NCBI GenBank assembly: GCA_021186555.1
Contig: JAJKFL010000237.1
Coordinates: 4,050,558 to 4,114,557 of the forward strand
Origin: Reticulitermes speratus
Taxonomy: Eukaryota > Arthropoda > Insecta > Blattodea > Rhinotermitidae
Length of the DNA stretch: 64,000 nucleotides
Reading direction: 5' to 3'
The notes beneath the pieces are model-generated. The model was not told the origin of the DNA. It saw only the letters and a program-made list of their open reading frames with translations, and made no database searches. Shown here one piece after another: positions 10,231 through 22,413 of this stretch; the stretch's first letter is position 1; every line of letters starts with the position of its first letter. Position numbers and translations under genes: made by a program.

Positions 10231-10685
10231 ATGAATGTCACGTTGTGCTCACCGTGCATCTTGACATGAATGTCACGTTGTGCTCACCGTGCATCTTGAC
10301 ATGAATGTCACGTTGTGCTCACCGTGCATCTTGACATGAATGTCACGTTGTGCTCACCGTGCATCTTGACATGAATGTCACGTTGTGCTCACCGTGCATC
10401 TTGACATGAATGTCACGTTGTGCTCACCGTGCATCTTGACATGAATGTCACGTTGTGCTCACCGTGCATCTTGACATGAATGTCACGTTGTGCTCACCGT
10501 GAATCTTGACATGAATGTCACGTTGTGCTCACCGTGCATCTTGACATGAATGTCACGTTGTGCTCACCGTGCATCTTGACATGAATGTCACGTTGTGCTC
10601 ACCGTGCATCTTGACATGAATGTCACGTTGTGCTCACCGTGCATCTTGACATCAATGTCACGTTGTGCTCACCGTGCATCTTGAC
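10231..10685. repeat. 35-bp satellite, 13 copies
   Basis: The unit begins ATGAATGTCACGTTGTGCTC and ends TTGAC. 455 bp is exactly 13 units, with only a couple of substitutions. It begins inside the ACATG of a hammerhead stem III. Confidence 0.97.
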
Positions 10686-10748
10686 ATTAATTTACAGTTT
10701 TTTAACCAACGAATGCAATTTTTATTTTCGTATTTTGTTCAATTCACC

Positions 10749-10800
10749 CTACACATGTTTCGGCCGTGACTTCACTGTGAAGTGAACTTATCAGTGTGCC
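10749..10800 (-). ncRNA. Hammerhead-like motif, decayed core
   Basis: GGCCGAAACATGTGTAGGG is intact on the - strand. The core reads CTGATAA (G8 lost) and the stem II region has an extra hairpin. Confidence 0.5.
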
Positions 10801-10842
10801 CCTGATGATGGCCGAGTCACGGCCGAAACATGTGTAGGGTGA
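10796..10842 (+). ncRNA. Hammerhead ribozyme motif
   Basis: Canonical CTGATGA at 10802-10808, stem II GGCC/GGCC, GAAA at 10825-10828, stem III either a 2-bp hairpin (AC-AUGU-GU) or the palindrome ACATGT, predicted cleavage 10836^10837. Stem I has CCC/GGG plus two wobble pairs. It is sense to IR25a. Confidence 0.78.
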
Positions 10843-10902
10843 ATTGAACAGAAATACGAAAATGAAAAAAGTGCATTTGTTGGTTTAAAAAACTGAAAAT
10901 TA

Positions 10903-10950
10903 CATTGCTACATGTTTCGAACCTTATCCTGGTTCATCTTCAGTGACTTC
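10903..10950 (-). ncRNA. Hammerhead ribozyme motif, weak stem I
   Basis: On the - strand: CTGAAGA (10943-10937), stem II GAACC/GGTTC, GAAA, ACATGT, cleavage between 10909 and 10908. Stem I pairing is poor, because the sequence after the cleavage site was replaced at the nested insertion junction. Confidence 0.62.
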
Positions 10951-11404
10951 AGTGTTTTAAATTACACATATTTTTTACATCAACGGTACAATTGGTTAAA
11001 ATAGTAAAAACTGAATAATGTAAATTTTACAATCAGTTATACACTGGTTAAGATGATAAAAAGTGAATAAATATAGCAGCTGTTTGTTTTGGTGTTACAA
11101 TCCGTCTTACACAGGTTAAAATGTTAAAAGCTGAATAGCCTTTGCTGTTCTCACCACCCAATGGTCAACCTACCAACTCCAATACACAGAGTATCATAAC
11201 AGCAATGATTATTCAACTTTTAACATTTCAACCTGTGTAAGACGGTTTGTAACACCGAAACAAACAGCTGCTATATTTAATCACTTTTTATCATCTTAAC
11301 CAGTGTATAACTCGATTGTAAAATTTACATTATTCAGTTTTTACCATTTTAACCAGTGCAAAATTGTACCATTGATGTAAAAAATATGTGTAATTTAAAA
11401 TACT

Positions 11405-11453
11405 GAAGTCACTGAAGATGAACCAGGATAAGGTTCGAAATATGTAGGAATGT
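11405..11453 (+). ncRNA. Hammerhead ribozyme motif, weak stem I
   Basis: CTGAAGA at 11412-11418, stem II GAACC/GGTTC, GAAA ending at 11440, stem III ATATGT (one C-to-T change), predicted cleavage 11446^11447. Sense to IR25a and 313 bp before its last exon. Confidence 0.6.
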
Positions 11454-11766
11454 GTTACACAATTAATAGTGAATAAAAGTGTACATTTGTCGGACAATAA
11501 ACATAGTGCTCTTTCTTTTGAAGACATGTAAGTATGGTCTGAATTTTAGACTTCAAACTGCACTTGATTTGATTTAGTGTTTATTGTTACGATCTAAAGT
11601 TAAGATCTTCGTCGTCGTCTTCATTCCTCTACGCAGCTTAATCCCAGAAAGATATTCCATGCAAGATCCCGAAGTTCCTAATCGTGAATCACCCTGTATA
11701 TTTATAATTCCTTTATTGATGTAGTGTTCTGGTCTCATTCTTGACCTGAAGTGTTCTGTTTTGCAG

Positions 11767-11809
11767 ACGGAATGTCGCACCAATGACAGGTGTCAACAAT
11801 CCATGGTAG
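11767..11809 (+). CDS. Ir25a: IR25a terminal coding exon
   Basis: A strong acceptor (TGTTCTGTTTTGCAG) ends at 11766. The first base completes the Arg codon split from the previous exon. The exon then encodes RNVAPMTGVNNPW and a TAG stop at 11807-11809. Only 14 codons long, it was found by phase continuity and by the acceptor. The intron before it (9984-11766) contains hammerhead-type elements and a 35-bp satellite. The tail sequence is not conserved enough to confirm by eye, so this exon is less certain than the others. Confidence 0.85.
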
Positions 11810-12057
11810 GATAGCCAGCAGCCAGTGACATTTTCCTCTCGATACAGGGATCGATCGAAGCGTGACGTCTAACTTTACCAAATTTAGACCGGCGCGGCAG
11901 CGTTACGCTTCTTATAACGGATTCACGACAGCGTTACGCTGACGTGATTCCGTTATAAGAAGCTATTCCTGTCAGTTTACACGAAGTCTCAATAATTCAC
12001 GATTTTTCCAATTTATTACCTTCAGTTCACCTGCAGGTGGTGGAATTGAGTCACGAG
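11810..12057 (+). other. IR25a 3' flank, probable 3' UTR, with hairpin
   Basis: Non-coding sequence after the stop. Positions 11907-11927 and 11943-11963 form a 21-bp inverted repeat with one mismatch and a 15-nt loop. No clear AATAAA signal was seen close by, so the transcript end is unknown. Confidence 0.6.
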
Positions 12058-12335
12058 AGTTGGAGCGGGGTAGCATAGTGATTGGTCTACGGGCTAGACG
12101 ACTGGGGAGTCTGGGTTCGATTTCCAGCTTAAGCCACTCTGTCCTGTGACCCACGCAAACTTCTCTTTAAATTCGTACCTGATGCTCTCTCGCAGGAGGC
12201 AAGACGATCAAAATGTGACACTGATAATTCACCTCAGTTCCAAAAATTATGAAAAAACACTATACTTCCACTTCTCCTTACGTCATTCTTGGCGTGGAGC
12301 GTAATTAAGCAAGCTGAGGCCACCTTTACCTTTTG
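12058..12335 (+). mobile_element. tRNA-headed SINE, separate family
   Basis: The head has TAGCATAGTGATTGG (A-box-like) and GGGTTCGATTTCC (B box), followed by a body ending GGCCACCTTTACCTTTTGTC. Only one copy was noted in the window. Confidence 0.75.
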
Positions 12336-14510
12336 TCATTGTTCGCCAACATCACATTCGCCTTTTTGATGCCATTACGCTGTTGTTTGTTAAGTACTTT
12401 CGAATTCGGAACAATTCAAACACACATGTAACAACGTTTATATAACTGTCTACTATCCTGACTCTTAGTAGCGTCTGCTAGTGTCGCAGCTAACCATTTT
12501 GGGCCCTTCCGCTTGTCTAAAAAAGTGTAGCAAGCAAATTTATGATTTTTAAAGTGTGGCAGTGTTTTGGGTTTTGTACATCATGAGGTGTGTTTTGTTT
12601 TTTCCGGTGTTGCTAAGGGAATTGGTGCTTCCACCTTCTGGATGAGCAAAGACGGAGGCAGTACGTTCCTCCGAAACGTCGGAAGAAACCAAGTACGCTA
12701 CATGATGTAAAAATCTAAAAAAATGACAATTTTGAAAAATAACTACCGGAAGAGCCTGAAAGTTTATAACTTTTTTTGTATATTTTGCTTTTCATCCTGG
12801 TTTGGGGTATTAAGTTTTAAAAAAGCTTTTAACTAAAAATAAGTAAATTTATGCAATTTATTGCCGCTTACCGCTAAAGTGTTTTCGTCGGTAATGCGTT
12901 TTTGTGCGACATCACACACCTGTTTGTGTTCAGTGCCAGCAACAGCAGCAACAACAGCAGCATGATTTATTTGCAAAATAAGAGAGGTTTAAGTAATATG
13001 GAGAAGGACAAATCAATCGTTCACAATAACCTAGCAGAGCGTCTCACTGTCTTGGCTGTCATCACGGCAGCTGCCATAGGAACTTTATCGAATAAGTCGC
13101 CTGTAACCTCCAAGAAGTTTTATTCCGTATTTCACCTGCATTTCAACTTAACCTTATTTCATAAACCGATCTGGAAGGGCCAAACTACAGCTTCTAAGCA
13201 GGCTTTGCATCTTATAAATATGTATCTTGAAATACTGGCAATTTCACTTCGAATATTGCTTTCAGTTCTGCAAAACATGTGGGTCGTTACACACATTACC
13301 TTCGTCTATTAATTCCATGAATACTGAGGTCGGGATTAAGTACAGGTAACGTTCGCCATTTGTTTCTTTAAAAAACACGGATCGTATGACTGCGCACACT
13401 CACTGCACTGTGTGTTTATATAAAGGAAACTTCACGAACTGCATATTTTCGTACCCTGAGGATGGAAACAGAGTCGGTCTTTGAAACACTGGTTTGTGTC
13501 ATCTATCTGACGCGGCTGTCAGCCCGAGAAGGTTTTATTTCTTGGTTTGAGTGTTTACTTTTCTACGTAATACAAACCAAACATGTTTCAAGAAAAAGAC
13601 AAATTTTCGTATCGTATTTTTGTCCAGCACTGTACCTGTGATGTCATATTTTTGTACAGTTTTATATCTTGTTCTTCTACACGGTCCTGTTGACGAGAGA
13701 TACGTTTACAGAATTCCTGGTGACATATCTGCACATGACGCATTCGTACTTTGCAAAAGTAATGCAAATGACGAGTCTTAGTTCAAGGTAGTGCATTTAT
13801 TACACTCACGAAGAACCATCTTACTATGAATTGTAGCACAAATGAGACGCCGTAACACGTGGCGGCGCTCAATTACGACGTAAAACTCGACCGACTCCTT
13901 GCGTAATCGAGCTCGTATTTCCCTATGCTCGAAGCAAAGACCAGCCAAACCTCCGTACTTGCAAGGACTGCAGACACAGATCTTAATATAGTCATTTTTA
14001 TGAATAACAATATTAGATGATCAATTTTTGTTTTTGTTTGGTGCGCCTGCCCGACTTCAAGCGCGATGGTGAGCGGGCCACAAAAGTATGCCCTGGGGCC
14101 GAACCCTGTCAGTAGTTTTATTGTTATTGTCTTTGTTATCGAAAATTTTGTGAACGTTTCTCTCACTACTGCAGTTATGTTATAAGAAAAAGCAAAGCTG
14201 TGACAACTGCAAGGTCTAACTTTACAGGTTGCACAGATCAGCTAGACAGGGATTTGCAGGAGAGGCAACGATACACTTGCGAATTATTGCTTCTAAGTGT
14301 CAAAGTACGCCCTTTGTACAATTATAATAACTGTTCTACTTACGTTGTAGTTTATTTATTAAAATTGCTGTGTGAATTGTTGTTGTAGAAGTAGACTTAC
14401 ATTTCTTTCAAAAGGAAATACAAAATAGAAGAAAGTCGGATATAGCTATTAAATATGTTGTAAAAACAGCTGGCAACGGGACCAATTGGTTTAGTAGTCT
14501 GTGGATTAAA
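12336..14510. other. Intergenic sequence, no gene recognised
   Basis: Holds a short CAG/CAA run near 12940-12960, a decayed hammerhead-like motif near 12640-12685 (CCTCCGAAACGTCGG), and several short open frames without recognisable motifs. A 136-codon frame at 12902-13312 has no homology that I can see. Confidence 0.6.
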
Positions 14511-14511
14511 T

Positions 14512-15523
14512 AACCACAGCACTGTCTAACGATAGCCACAGCACTGTCTAACGATAGCCACAGCACTGTCTAACGATAACCACAGCACTGTCTAACGATA
14601 ACCACAGCACTGTCTAACGATAGCCACAGCACTGTCTAACGATAGCCACAGCACTGTCTAACGATAGCCACAGCACTGTCTAACGATAGCCACAGCACTG
14701 TCTAACGATAGCCACAGCACTGTCTAACGATAGCCACAGCACTGTCTAACGATAGCCACAGCACTGTCTAACGATAGCCACAGCACTGTCTAATGATAGC
14801 CACAGCACTGTCTAACGATAGCCACAGCACTGTCTAACGATAGCCACAGCACTGTCTAACGATAGCCACAGCACTGTCTAACGATAGCCACAGCACTGTC
14901 TAACGATAGCCACAGCACTGTCTAACGATAGCCACAGCACTGTCTAACGATAGCCACAGCACTGTCTAACGATAGCCACAGCACTGTCTAACGATAGCCA
15001 CAGCACTGTCTAACGATAGCCACAGCACTGTCTAACGATAGCCACAGCACTGTCTAACGATAGCCACAGCACTGTCTAACGATAGCCACAGCACTGTCTA
15101 ACGATAGCCACGGCACTGTCTAACGATAACCACAGCACTGTCTAACGATAACCACAGCACTGTCTAACGATAGCCACAGCACTGTCTAACGATAACCACA
15201 GCACTGTCTAACGATAACCACAGCACTGTCTAACGATAGCCACAGCACTGTTTAACGATAACCACAGCACTGTCTAACGATAACCACAACACTGTCTAAC
15301 GATAACCACAGCACTGTCTAACGATAACCACAACACTGTCTAACGATAACCACAGCACTGTCTAACGATAACCACAGCACTGTCTAACGATAACCACAGC
15401 ACTGTCTAATGATAACCACAGCACTGTCTAACGATAGCCACAGCACTGTTTAACGATAACCACAGCACTGTCTAACGATAACCACAACACTGTCTAACGA
15501 TAACCACAACACGGTCTAACGAT
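14512..15523. repeat. 22-bp satellite, 46 copies
   Basis: The unit is AGCCACAGCACTGTCTAACG plus AT; 1012 bp is exactly 46 units. AGCC and AACC variants are grouped, with AACC units concentrated at both ends. Confidence 0.97.
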
Positions 15524-15954
15524 AAACTTAACTGCTATGTGCCACGCACAAACGCGATGGCCACTTCGCATGTGTATTAGCACTGTGCACTTGTTGAAGA
15601 AGAAATTCGTTTGCCGTTTAGATCATAAAGTCAATTTAATTTTCTGTGTCGCATTTGTATAAGCATGATTTCAGCAGCTCTAAGAAACCTTAAGGCTGAG
15701 CCTGAAGCAAAAGAATGTTGAAACATTCGTATGGAATTTGCATTTTAGCCATTTCCACTGGCACTGGTCAGAAGTGCAAATACAATTGTCTATAAGTTTA
15801 CTGTGGGATATCCCGATATGTTTATGTACAGTCGTAAATAAATGTTAGAGTGAATGAAACAGAAACGGTAGATTTATTAGAACTAGAAGCGAGAGATACA
15901 TGGACGACAATCGGAACATTACGATTAAGGATCTCCTGTATTTACGTGGTTCAG
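15524..15954. other. Spacer between two satellites
   Basis: No gene recognised. A fragment at 15709-15746 (CCTGAAGCA...GTTGAAACATTCG) resembles a badly decayed hammerhead. Confidence 0.5.
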
Positions 15955-16410
15955 AAACTTACAACACGTTAGGAAGTTCATTATTGCACAACACGTTAAG
16001 AAGTTCTTTATTATACAGCACATTAGGAAGTTCTTTATTTTACAGCACATTAGGAAGTTCTTTATTGTAGAGCACATTAGGAAGTTCTTTATTGTACAGC
16101 ACATTAGGAAGTTGTTTATTGTACAGCGCATTAGGAAGTTCTTTATTGTAGAGCACATTAGGAAGTTCTTTATTGTACAGCACATTAGGAAGTTCTTTAT
16201 TGTACAGCACATTAGGAAGTTCTTGATTATACAACTCGTTAGAAAGTTCTTTATTGTACAATGTTAAGGTGATCTTGATTGTAAAACGTTAGGAAGTTCT
16301 GATTATACGTAACTTTAGGAAGTTCTTGCTTATGAAACACGTTATGGAACTGTGGAATGCAAACGACGTTAGGAAGTTCTTGATTATATGACACGTTAGA
16401 AGTTCTTCTT
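15955..16410. repeat. 27-bp satellite (array 1), about 16 copies
   Basis: Unit ACATTAGGAAGTTCTTTATT plus GTACAGC. Central units are near-identical, while both edges decay. Open frames with a 9-residue period on the - strand are by-products. Confidence 0.93.
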
Positions 16411-17824
16411 TGTACAGACAAATTCGTGCTATATCTTACCGCTTCTTAAAGCGTCCAGTACCGCCAGTGAACAATGTATTCGACAGTTGCTCACAATATT
16501 CTTGCCCTGTGGAATGACTGTACGTCATATGTTGTAATCCTCAGTATGACTCCTCGATAAACAGAAACTTACCAGTCAGTACTGTGATAGTTTAGCCTTT
16601 CAAAGCCTAGCGGTTACTTTACGTACCACCAGGCTTAACTTTCAAAAATTTTACATGGTGCCCACATTGCGTTTATGTGTTGTGTTTGGATCTCCGAACA
16701 AACAGCGACTTTTGCCTTTTACAACATTCACAGACTGGTTCTGTACAACCGAGCTGGAGAGTGTTTACTGCGCGGTACGAACTGAGTTTTATGTAAAAGG
16801 GACACGTTTCGTCTTTAAAGGGTTAATCTGTTTTATCATGTTACGCATGTAACAATGCGGAATTTGAATACTTAACACACATTATTCTATGTAAACTACA
16901 TTGGAGGAAACAACCGAGTTCTCGACACATAAAATTTAGTTGAAGTCCCGTCTGTGATGTTTCGTATTGACACTCGGCCCATACACATACACATAAAACT
17001 GTATCATTGTGATATTCTTTTAGTATCTTTAGTATCTTACAGGCTACTGTTGGTTTTGGTACCTTCATAGGGGCAGTTATAAGTGTTACACTGTGTCCAC
17101 TTCAAATGAAATTTATAAACCGTGTACTGTGTGCAAAATGTTTTTAAACTGCACCACCGGTAGAATTTTATTACTGTGCAAAGAACAATCACTTTTGCAC
17201 ACATGCAAGTGAACACCTGTCTATTTAACACGCCACCTTCCCAGAAGTTATTCATAAAAGCTGTATTCATGTTTCGTGATATGAATGCAGTTAAAGGACC
17301 ACTTTGTGTACAATCTGTACAAAGATATTATGTATTTTCGGATATTCTTTGTAAATTTGACTTAAAGTGTTAATAACTTTTAATAAAAAATTAAATTCAT
17401 AACTACTCAAAATAATTTCATCCTTTATTTTTCCTGCTGGCTTACTGATTCAGATCCTTTCAAAATGTTGTTATTGGACAATGCTATGTCAAATGAAGAG
17501 GTTATGAACTGTAAACTGTATGATAAGATGATCATGCATAGTGTATATATATATATATATATATAATGATCTTGGTGGAAGAGGAGATAGAATGCAAGCC
17601 AACAGGAGGCTGGATAAGAGGGAAATGTTGAGCTGCAGGGTTGGTAGGTTTTGTAAAACTGTTTAGGATTCTAAAACCAATAGGAGCAGAAGCAGTAAAT
17701 GAGAAGGTCTACAGAACTTTACCAGGGAAAACTCCACGATATAGTGACAGGTAAAATGCCCTGACAGTAACAACTCTGTCAACTACACGTCACACTTCTG
17801 GCACAGTACTGACACATTCGGGCT
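16411..17824. other. Intergenic, with single copy of a 114-bp monomer
   Basis: Positions 16590-16785 are homologous to the flank and first unit of the 114-bp array at 58.5 kb (shared GAACAAACAGCGA and TGTTTACTGCGCGGTACG). A (TA)n run lies at 17541-17565. No gene recognised in the rest. Confidence 0.65.
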
Positions 17825-20505
17825 TGTGGGATAATTATTGATAATTCACTGCGTCAATGATTTACAAAAAATGTTTGGTGATCTAAAATGTAAACTATGT
17901 GTAAGTTACAAGTGCGTCAATGATTTACAAAAACCTTTGATGATCTAAAATGTACATTATGATGTGTAAGTTACAAGTGAGTCTATGACTTACAAAACCA
18001 TTTTGGTGATCTAAAATGTAAATTATGAGTGTGAAGTTACAGTGCGTCAATCACTTACAAAAACTTTTGTGATCTAAAATGTAAATTATGAGTGTGTAAG
18101 TTATAAGTGCGTCAATGATTTACACACAATTTTGGTGATCTAAAATGTAAATTATGAGTGTGTAAGTTATAAGTGCGTCAATGATTTACTAAAAATGTTT
18201 GGTGATCTAAAATGTAAATTATGAGTGTGTAAGTTATAAGTGCGTCAATGATTTACACACAATTTTTGGTGATCTAAAATGTAAATTAGATGTGTAAGTT
18301 ATAAGTGCGTCAATGATTTACAAAAATTTTTGGTGATCTAAAATGTAAATTATGAGTGTGTAAGTTATAAGTGCGTCAATGATTTACTAAAAATTTTTGG
18401 TGATCTAAAATGTAAATTATGAGTGTGAAGTTATAAGTGCGTCAATGATTTACACAAAATTTTTGGTGATCTAAAATGTAAATTATGAGTGTGTAAGTTA
18501 CAAGTGCGTCAATGATTTACACACAATTTTTGGTGATCTAAAATGTAAATTATGAGTGTGTAAGTTATAAGTGCGTCAATGATTTACAAAAAATTTTTGA
18601 TGATCTAAAATGTAAATTATGATTGTAAGTTACAAGTGCGTCAATGATTTACACACAATTTTTGGTGATCTAAAATGTAAATTATGATGTGTAAGTTATA
18701 AGTGCGTCAATGATTTACTAAAAATGTTTGGTGATCTAAAATGTAAATTAGAATGTGTAAGTTACAAGTGCTTCAATGATTTACAAAAACCGTTTGATGA
18801 TCTAAAATGTACATTATGAGTGTGTAAGTTACAAGTGCGTCAATGACTTACAAAACCTTTTTGGTGATCTAAAATGTAAATTATGAGTGTGTAAGTTACA
18901 AGTGCGTCAATGACTTACAAAAACGTTTTGGTGATCTAAAATGTAAATTATGAGTGTGTAAGTTATAAGTGCGTCAATGATTTACTAAAAATTTTGGTGA
19001 CCTAAAATGTAAATTATGAATGTGTAAGTTACAAGTGCGTCAATGATTTACAAAAACCTTTTGATGATCTAAAATGTACATTATGAGTGTGTAAGTTACA
19101 AGTGCGTCAATGATTACAAAAACTTTTTGGTGATCTAAAATATAAATTATGAGTGTGTAAGTTATAAGTGCGTCAATGATTTACTAAAAATTTTTGGTGA
19201 TCTAAAACGTAAATTATGAGTGTGTAAGTTATAAGTGCGTCAATGATTTACACAAAATGTTTGGTGATCTAAAATGTAAATTATGAGTGTGTAAGTTATA
19301 ATTGCGTCAATGATTTACACACAATTTTTGGTGATCTAAAATGTAAATTATGAGTGTGTAAGTTATAAGTGCGTCAATGATTTACAAAAATTTTTGATGA
19401 TCTAAAATTAAATTATGATGTGTAAGTTACAAGTGCGTCAATGATTTAAAACACAATTTTTGGTGATCTAAAATGTAAATTGTGAGTGTGTAAGTTATAA
19501 GTGCGTCAATGATTTACAAAAATGTTTTGGTGATCTAAAACGTAAATTATGAGTGTGTAAGTTATAAGTGCGTCAATGATTTACACAAAATTTTTGGTGA
19601 TCTAAAATGTAAATTATGAGTGTGTAAGTTATAATTGCGTCAATGATTTACACACAATTTTTGGTGATCTAAAATGTAAATTATGAGTGTGTAAGTTATA
19701 AGTGCGTCAATGATTTACAAAAAATTTTTGATGATCTAAAATTTAAATTATGAATGTGTAAGTTACAAGTGCGTCAATGATTTACACACAATTTTTGGTG
19801 ATCTAAAATGTAAATTGTAGTGTGTAAGTTATAAGTGCGTCAATGATTTACTAAAAATGTTTGGTGATCTAAAATGTAAATATGATGTGTAAGTTACAAG
19901 TGCTCAATGATTTACAAAAACCTTTTGATGATCTAAAATGTACATTATGAGTGTGTAAGTTATAAGTGCGTCAATGACTTACAAAACCTTTTTGGTGATC
20001 TAAAATGTAAATTATGAGTGTGTAAGTTATAAGTACGTCAATGATTTACTAAAAATGTTTGGTGATCTAAAATGTAAATTATGATGTGTAAGTTATAAGT
20101 GCGTCAATGATTTACACAAAATTTTTGGTGATCTAAAATGTAAATTATGAGTGTGTAAGTTATAATTGCGTCAATGATTTACACACAATTTTTGGTGATC
20201 TAAAATGTAAATTATGAGTGTGTAAGTTGTAAGTGCGTCAATGATTTACTAAAAATTTTTGGTGATCTAAAATGTAAATTATGAGTGTGTAAGTTATAAG
20301 TGCGTCAATGATTTACACAAAATGTTTGGTGATCTAAAATGTAAATTATGAGTGTGTAAGTTGTAAGTGCGTCAATGATTTACTAAAAATTTTTGGTGAT
20401 CTAAAATGTAAATTATGAGTGTGTAAGTTATAAGTGCGTCAATGATTTACAAAAAATTTTTGATGATCTAAAATGTAACTTGTGAGTGTGTAAGTTTGTA
20501 AAGAT
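17825..20505. repeat. 66-bp satellite, about 40 copies
   Basis: The unit contains GTGCGTCAATGATTTACAAA, TTTTTGGTGATCTAAAATGT and AAATTATGAGTGTGTAAGTT. Single-base indels and blocks of shared variants are frequent. AT-rich, with no open frame of note. Confidence 0.95.
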
Positions 20506-22035
20506 ATGCTAGATGTAACATCGCGGTAACTCGGCACGTTTGAAACACATTTAGAGCAGGGCCATCAAGTGTTGCCGGACCACGAAAGATTAGCAGAAAT
20601 GTTCAGAAACGAAGAGGAACAAACTTCAGAGTGGTGAATCGTTCAACATTAGGCACTAGGTAGCGTGTAAGAACACAGTGAGTGGTACAGACAACTGGAA
20701 TGAAAAGTTGGTGTCTTGCATAATGCTGACCTTGGTTTGGCCAAATAGACAAAACTTCCTTTGCTTAGTAAATTACACACGGAGGTGCAAGTTGACCTTT
20801 AGAATTTCCGCAAATTATCAGATATGTGAAAGCATTATGACAATTGAAAATTAATTCAGGATATTTTTTCAGGAAGCTTAGTGAATTATCCTCTTTATTC
20901 TCAGACCATGAACATGGATCCTATAGTCCTAGTTCGATACGATTTAGGCTGGAGTTGCTGTCAGCTCAGTCTTCAGATCATAAAAAAATCTATAGTTGAT
21001 ATCACCAAATGCAGCTGGTGATCGTGTTATATTCTGGGCAGATTGCTGGCCCAGGATATCTTTTTGTTGATTTAAGAACAAGTTCTTTAATTTGCTGGCA
21101 AAAAAAAATTCTGTTTAACGGTTGATGTCACGGATTTTCCAATTGAGATGTGAATTATGGTAGCAAGAAGCATTCCCGTGAATATCCGTTCCTTTATTTA
21201 CACGTATATTGGAAGTAGTACAAAGATGATGAAATAATACTGTTTTGGGACAAAGTAGTCATAAAAATTTGTTGTACTCATTCTAGGTACCTTTCAATTT
21301 ACGTATCAAATTTAGTCCAGAAAGCAAAAGGGAAGATACATCTTGAAAAACCTAGGCACAGGTTGAACAACAAAACTTATCCCAAATACATTGCAATCAT
21401 CTGGCTGAGGACAGGGTCCTGTGAACACGGTAATGGTCTTTCTGATTTCGTAAAAGTCGCAGAATTTCTTGAGTAGTAAAGAATCCGCAGGTCATTAAGG
21501 GCTCTGGTCTATTTTGGGATACCAGTAATGACACGACAAGTAATTATAACTTTATTGGAATGTATAGAAGTGGGTTGTCTCACGAAAAATATTCATATGC
21601 ATGCAAATGTATTTATCTCCCATGATACAAAATTGTCTGTTACTTAATAAATAATTACAACCTTAAACTACATGTTTAAAAATGTTATTCAGATAAATCC
21701 AACATATTTCGCCGTAAATTCATAGCATCATGAAGGACCAATCTATATTTTTTTAAAGTAGATATAAAATTTACATTTTACAACCAGGAACTGAAATACA
21801 TATTCTTTCCAAAATCGAATATTTGGTTTCAAAATATAAAATGTAGTTCGAACACAAACAAACCCTACTGTGTAGACTTCTACTTTCTTTTTTTGCAACA
21901 TCAGACCTTAATTTGTCACAAAATATTCAGATTTCAGGTAATCAACTTCCATAAATCGAAATATTTGTCGATTTTGACAATGTGTAACTCACAAACTTTG
22001 TTTCCCATTCGAAAGTGATTTAGTTAGTCCATATA
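20506..22035. other. Intergenic, nothing recognised
   Basis: AT-rich sequence downstream of the LZTS-like stop. Likely holds its 3' UTR, whose end could not be placed. Confidence 0.5.
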
Positions 22036-22219
22036 CAGCCGAACCCAGTTATAACGACATCGGTTTATGCGGCACCTCGCCTATAACGTCAGATATTATG
22101 TGGTACCAATTAATTCCTCACTGTTAACCATACCATTATACTCCTCGGTTATAACAACACTCGTTTATAACGACACAAAATATTAAATCCCCTTTATGAC
22201 TTTATAACCGAGTTCGGCT
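22036..22219. mobile_element. Pogo-like MITE (copy 2)
   Basis: Begins CAGCCGAACCCAGTTATAAC after TA and ends TATAACCGAGTTCGGCT. The last bases merge into a (GT)n run (about 22220-22244). Homologous to the copy at 3475. Confidence 0.85.
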
Positions 22220-22413
22220 CTGTGTGTGTGTGTGTGTGTGTGTGATACAATGGCCATGGCATGTAAATTCCTGGCCGCAAATTTTTCGACAGTTTTCAAA
22301 ATTTTTGTATTTAGAAAACCCTGTGGATTATATAGACTTCTGTATACATTTCCTCTTCTGGAATAATCACCATAATTCACAACTATGGTATACTTATTAA
22401 GGACAATTTTGAG

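Larger units (their letters stand above)
10234..10905. mobile_element. Nested insertion: satellite plus inverted hammerhead element
   Basis: The block is flanked by the 9-bp direct repeat TGCTACATG (10225-10233 and 10906-10914), which is part of the host element's ribozyme region. After the satellite, 10686-10905 forms an inverted repeat (CAATTCACCCTACACATGTT and its complement) with hammerhead motifs in both arms. Confidence 0.65.
9984..11766 (+). other. IR25a last intron with nested hammerhead elements
   Basis: The intron is occupied from about 10130 to 11510 by a type-A inverted hammerhead element. A second element and a 35-bp satellite are inserted inside it. The remainder has no recognisable content. 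Confidence 0.75.

Noticed and set aside
12640..12685. Hammerhead at CCTCCGAAACGTCGG
   Set aside because: The core has an extra base (CTGGATGA) and stem pairing is poor; listed only as a relic.
12902..13312. 136-codon frame
   Set aside because: No recognisable domain, no homologous splice structure, and an ordinary chance length for AT-rich DNA.
13455..13500. CTGAGGATGG ... TTGAAACACTGG
   Set aside because: Matches the core spacing loosely, but stem II does not pair.
14512..15523. CRISPR array
   Set aside because: Units are contiguous with no unique spacers, in a eukaryotic context.
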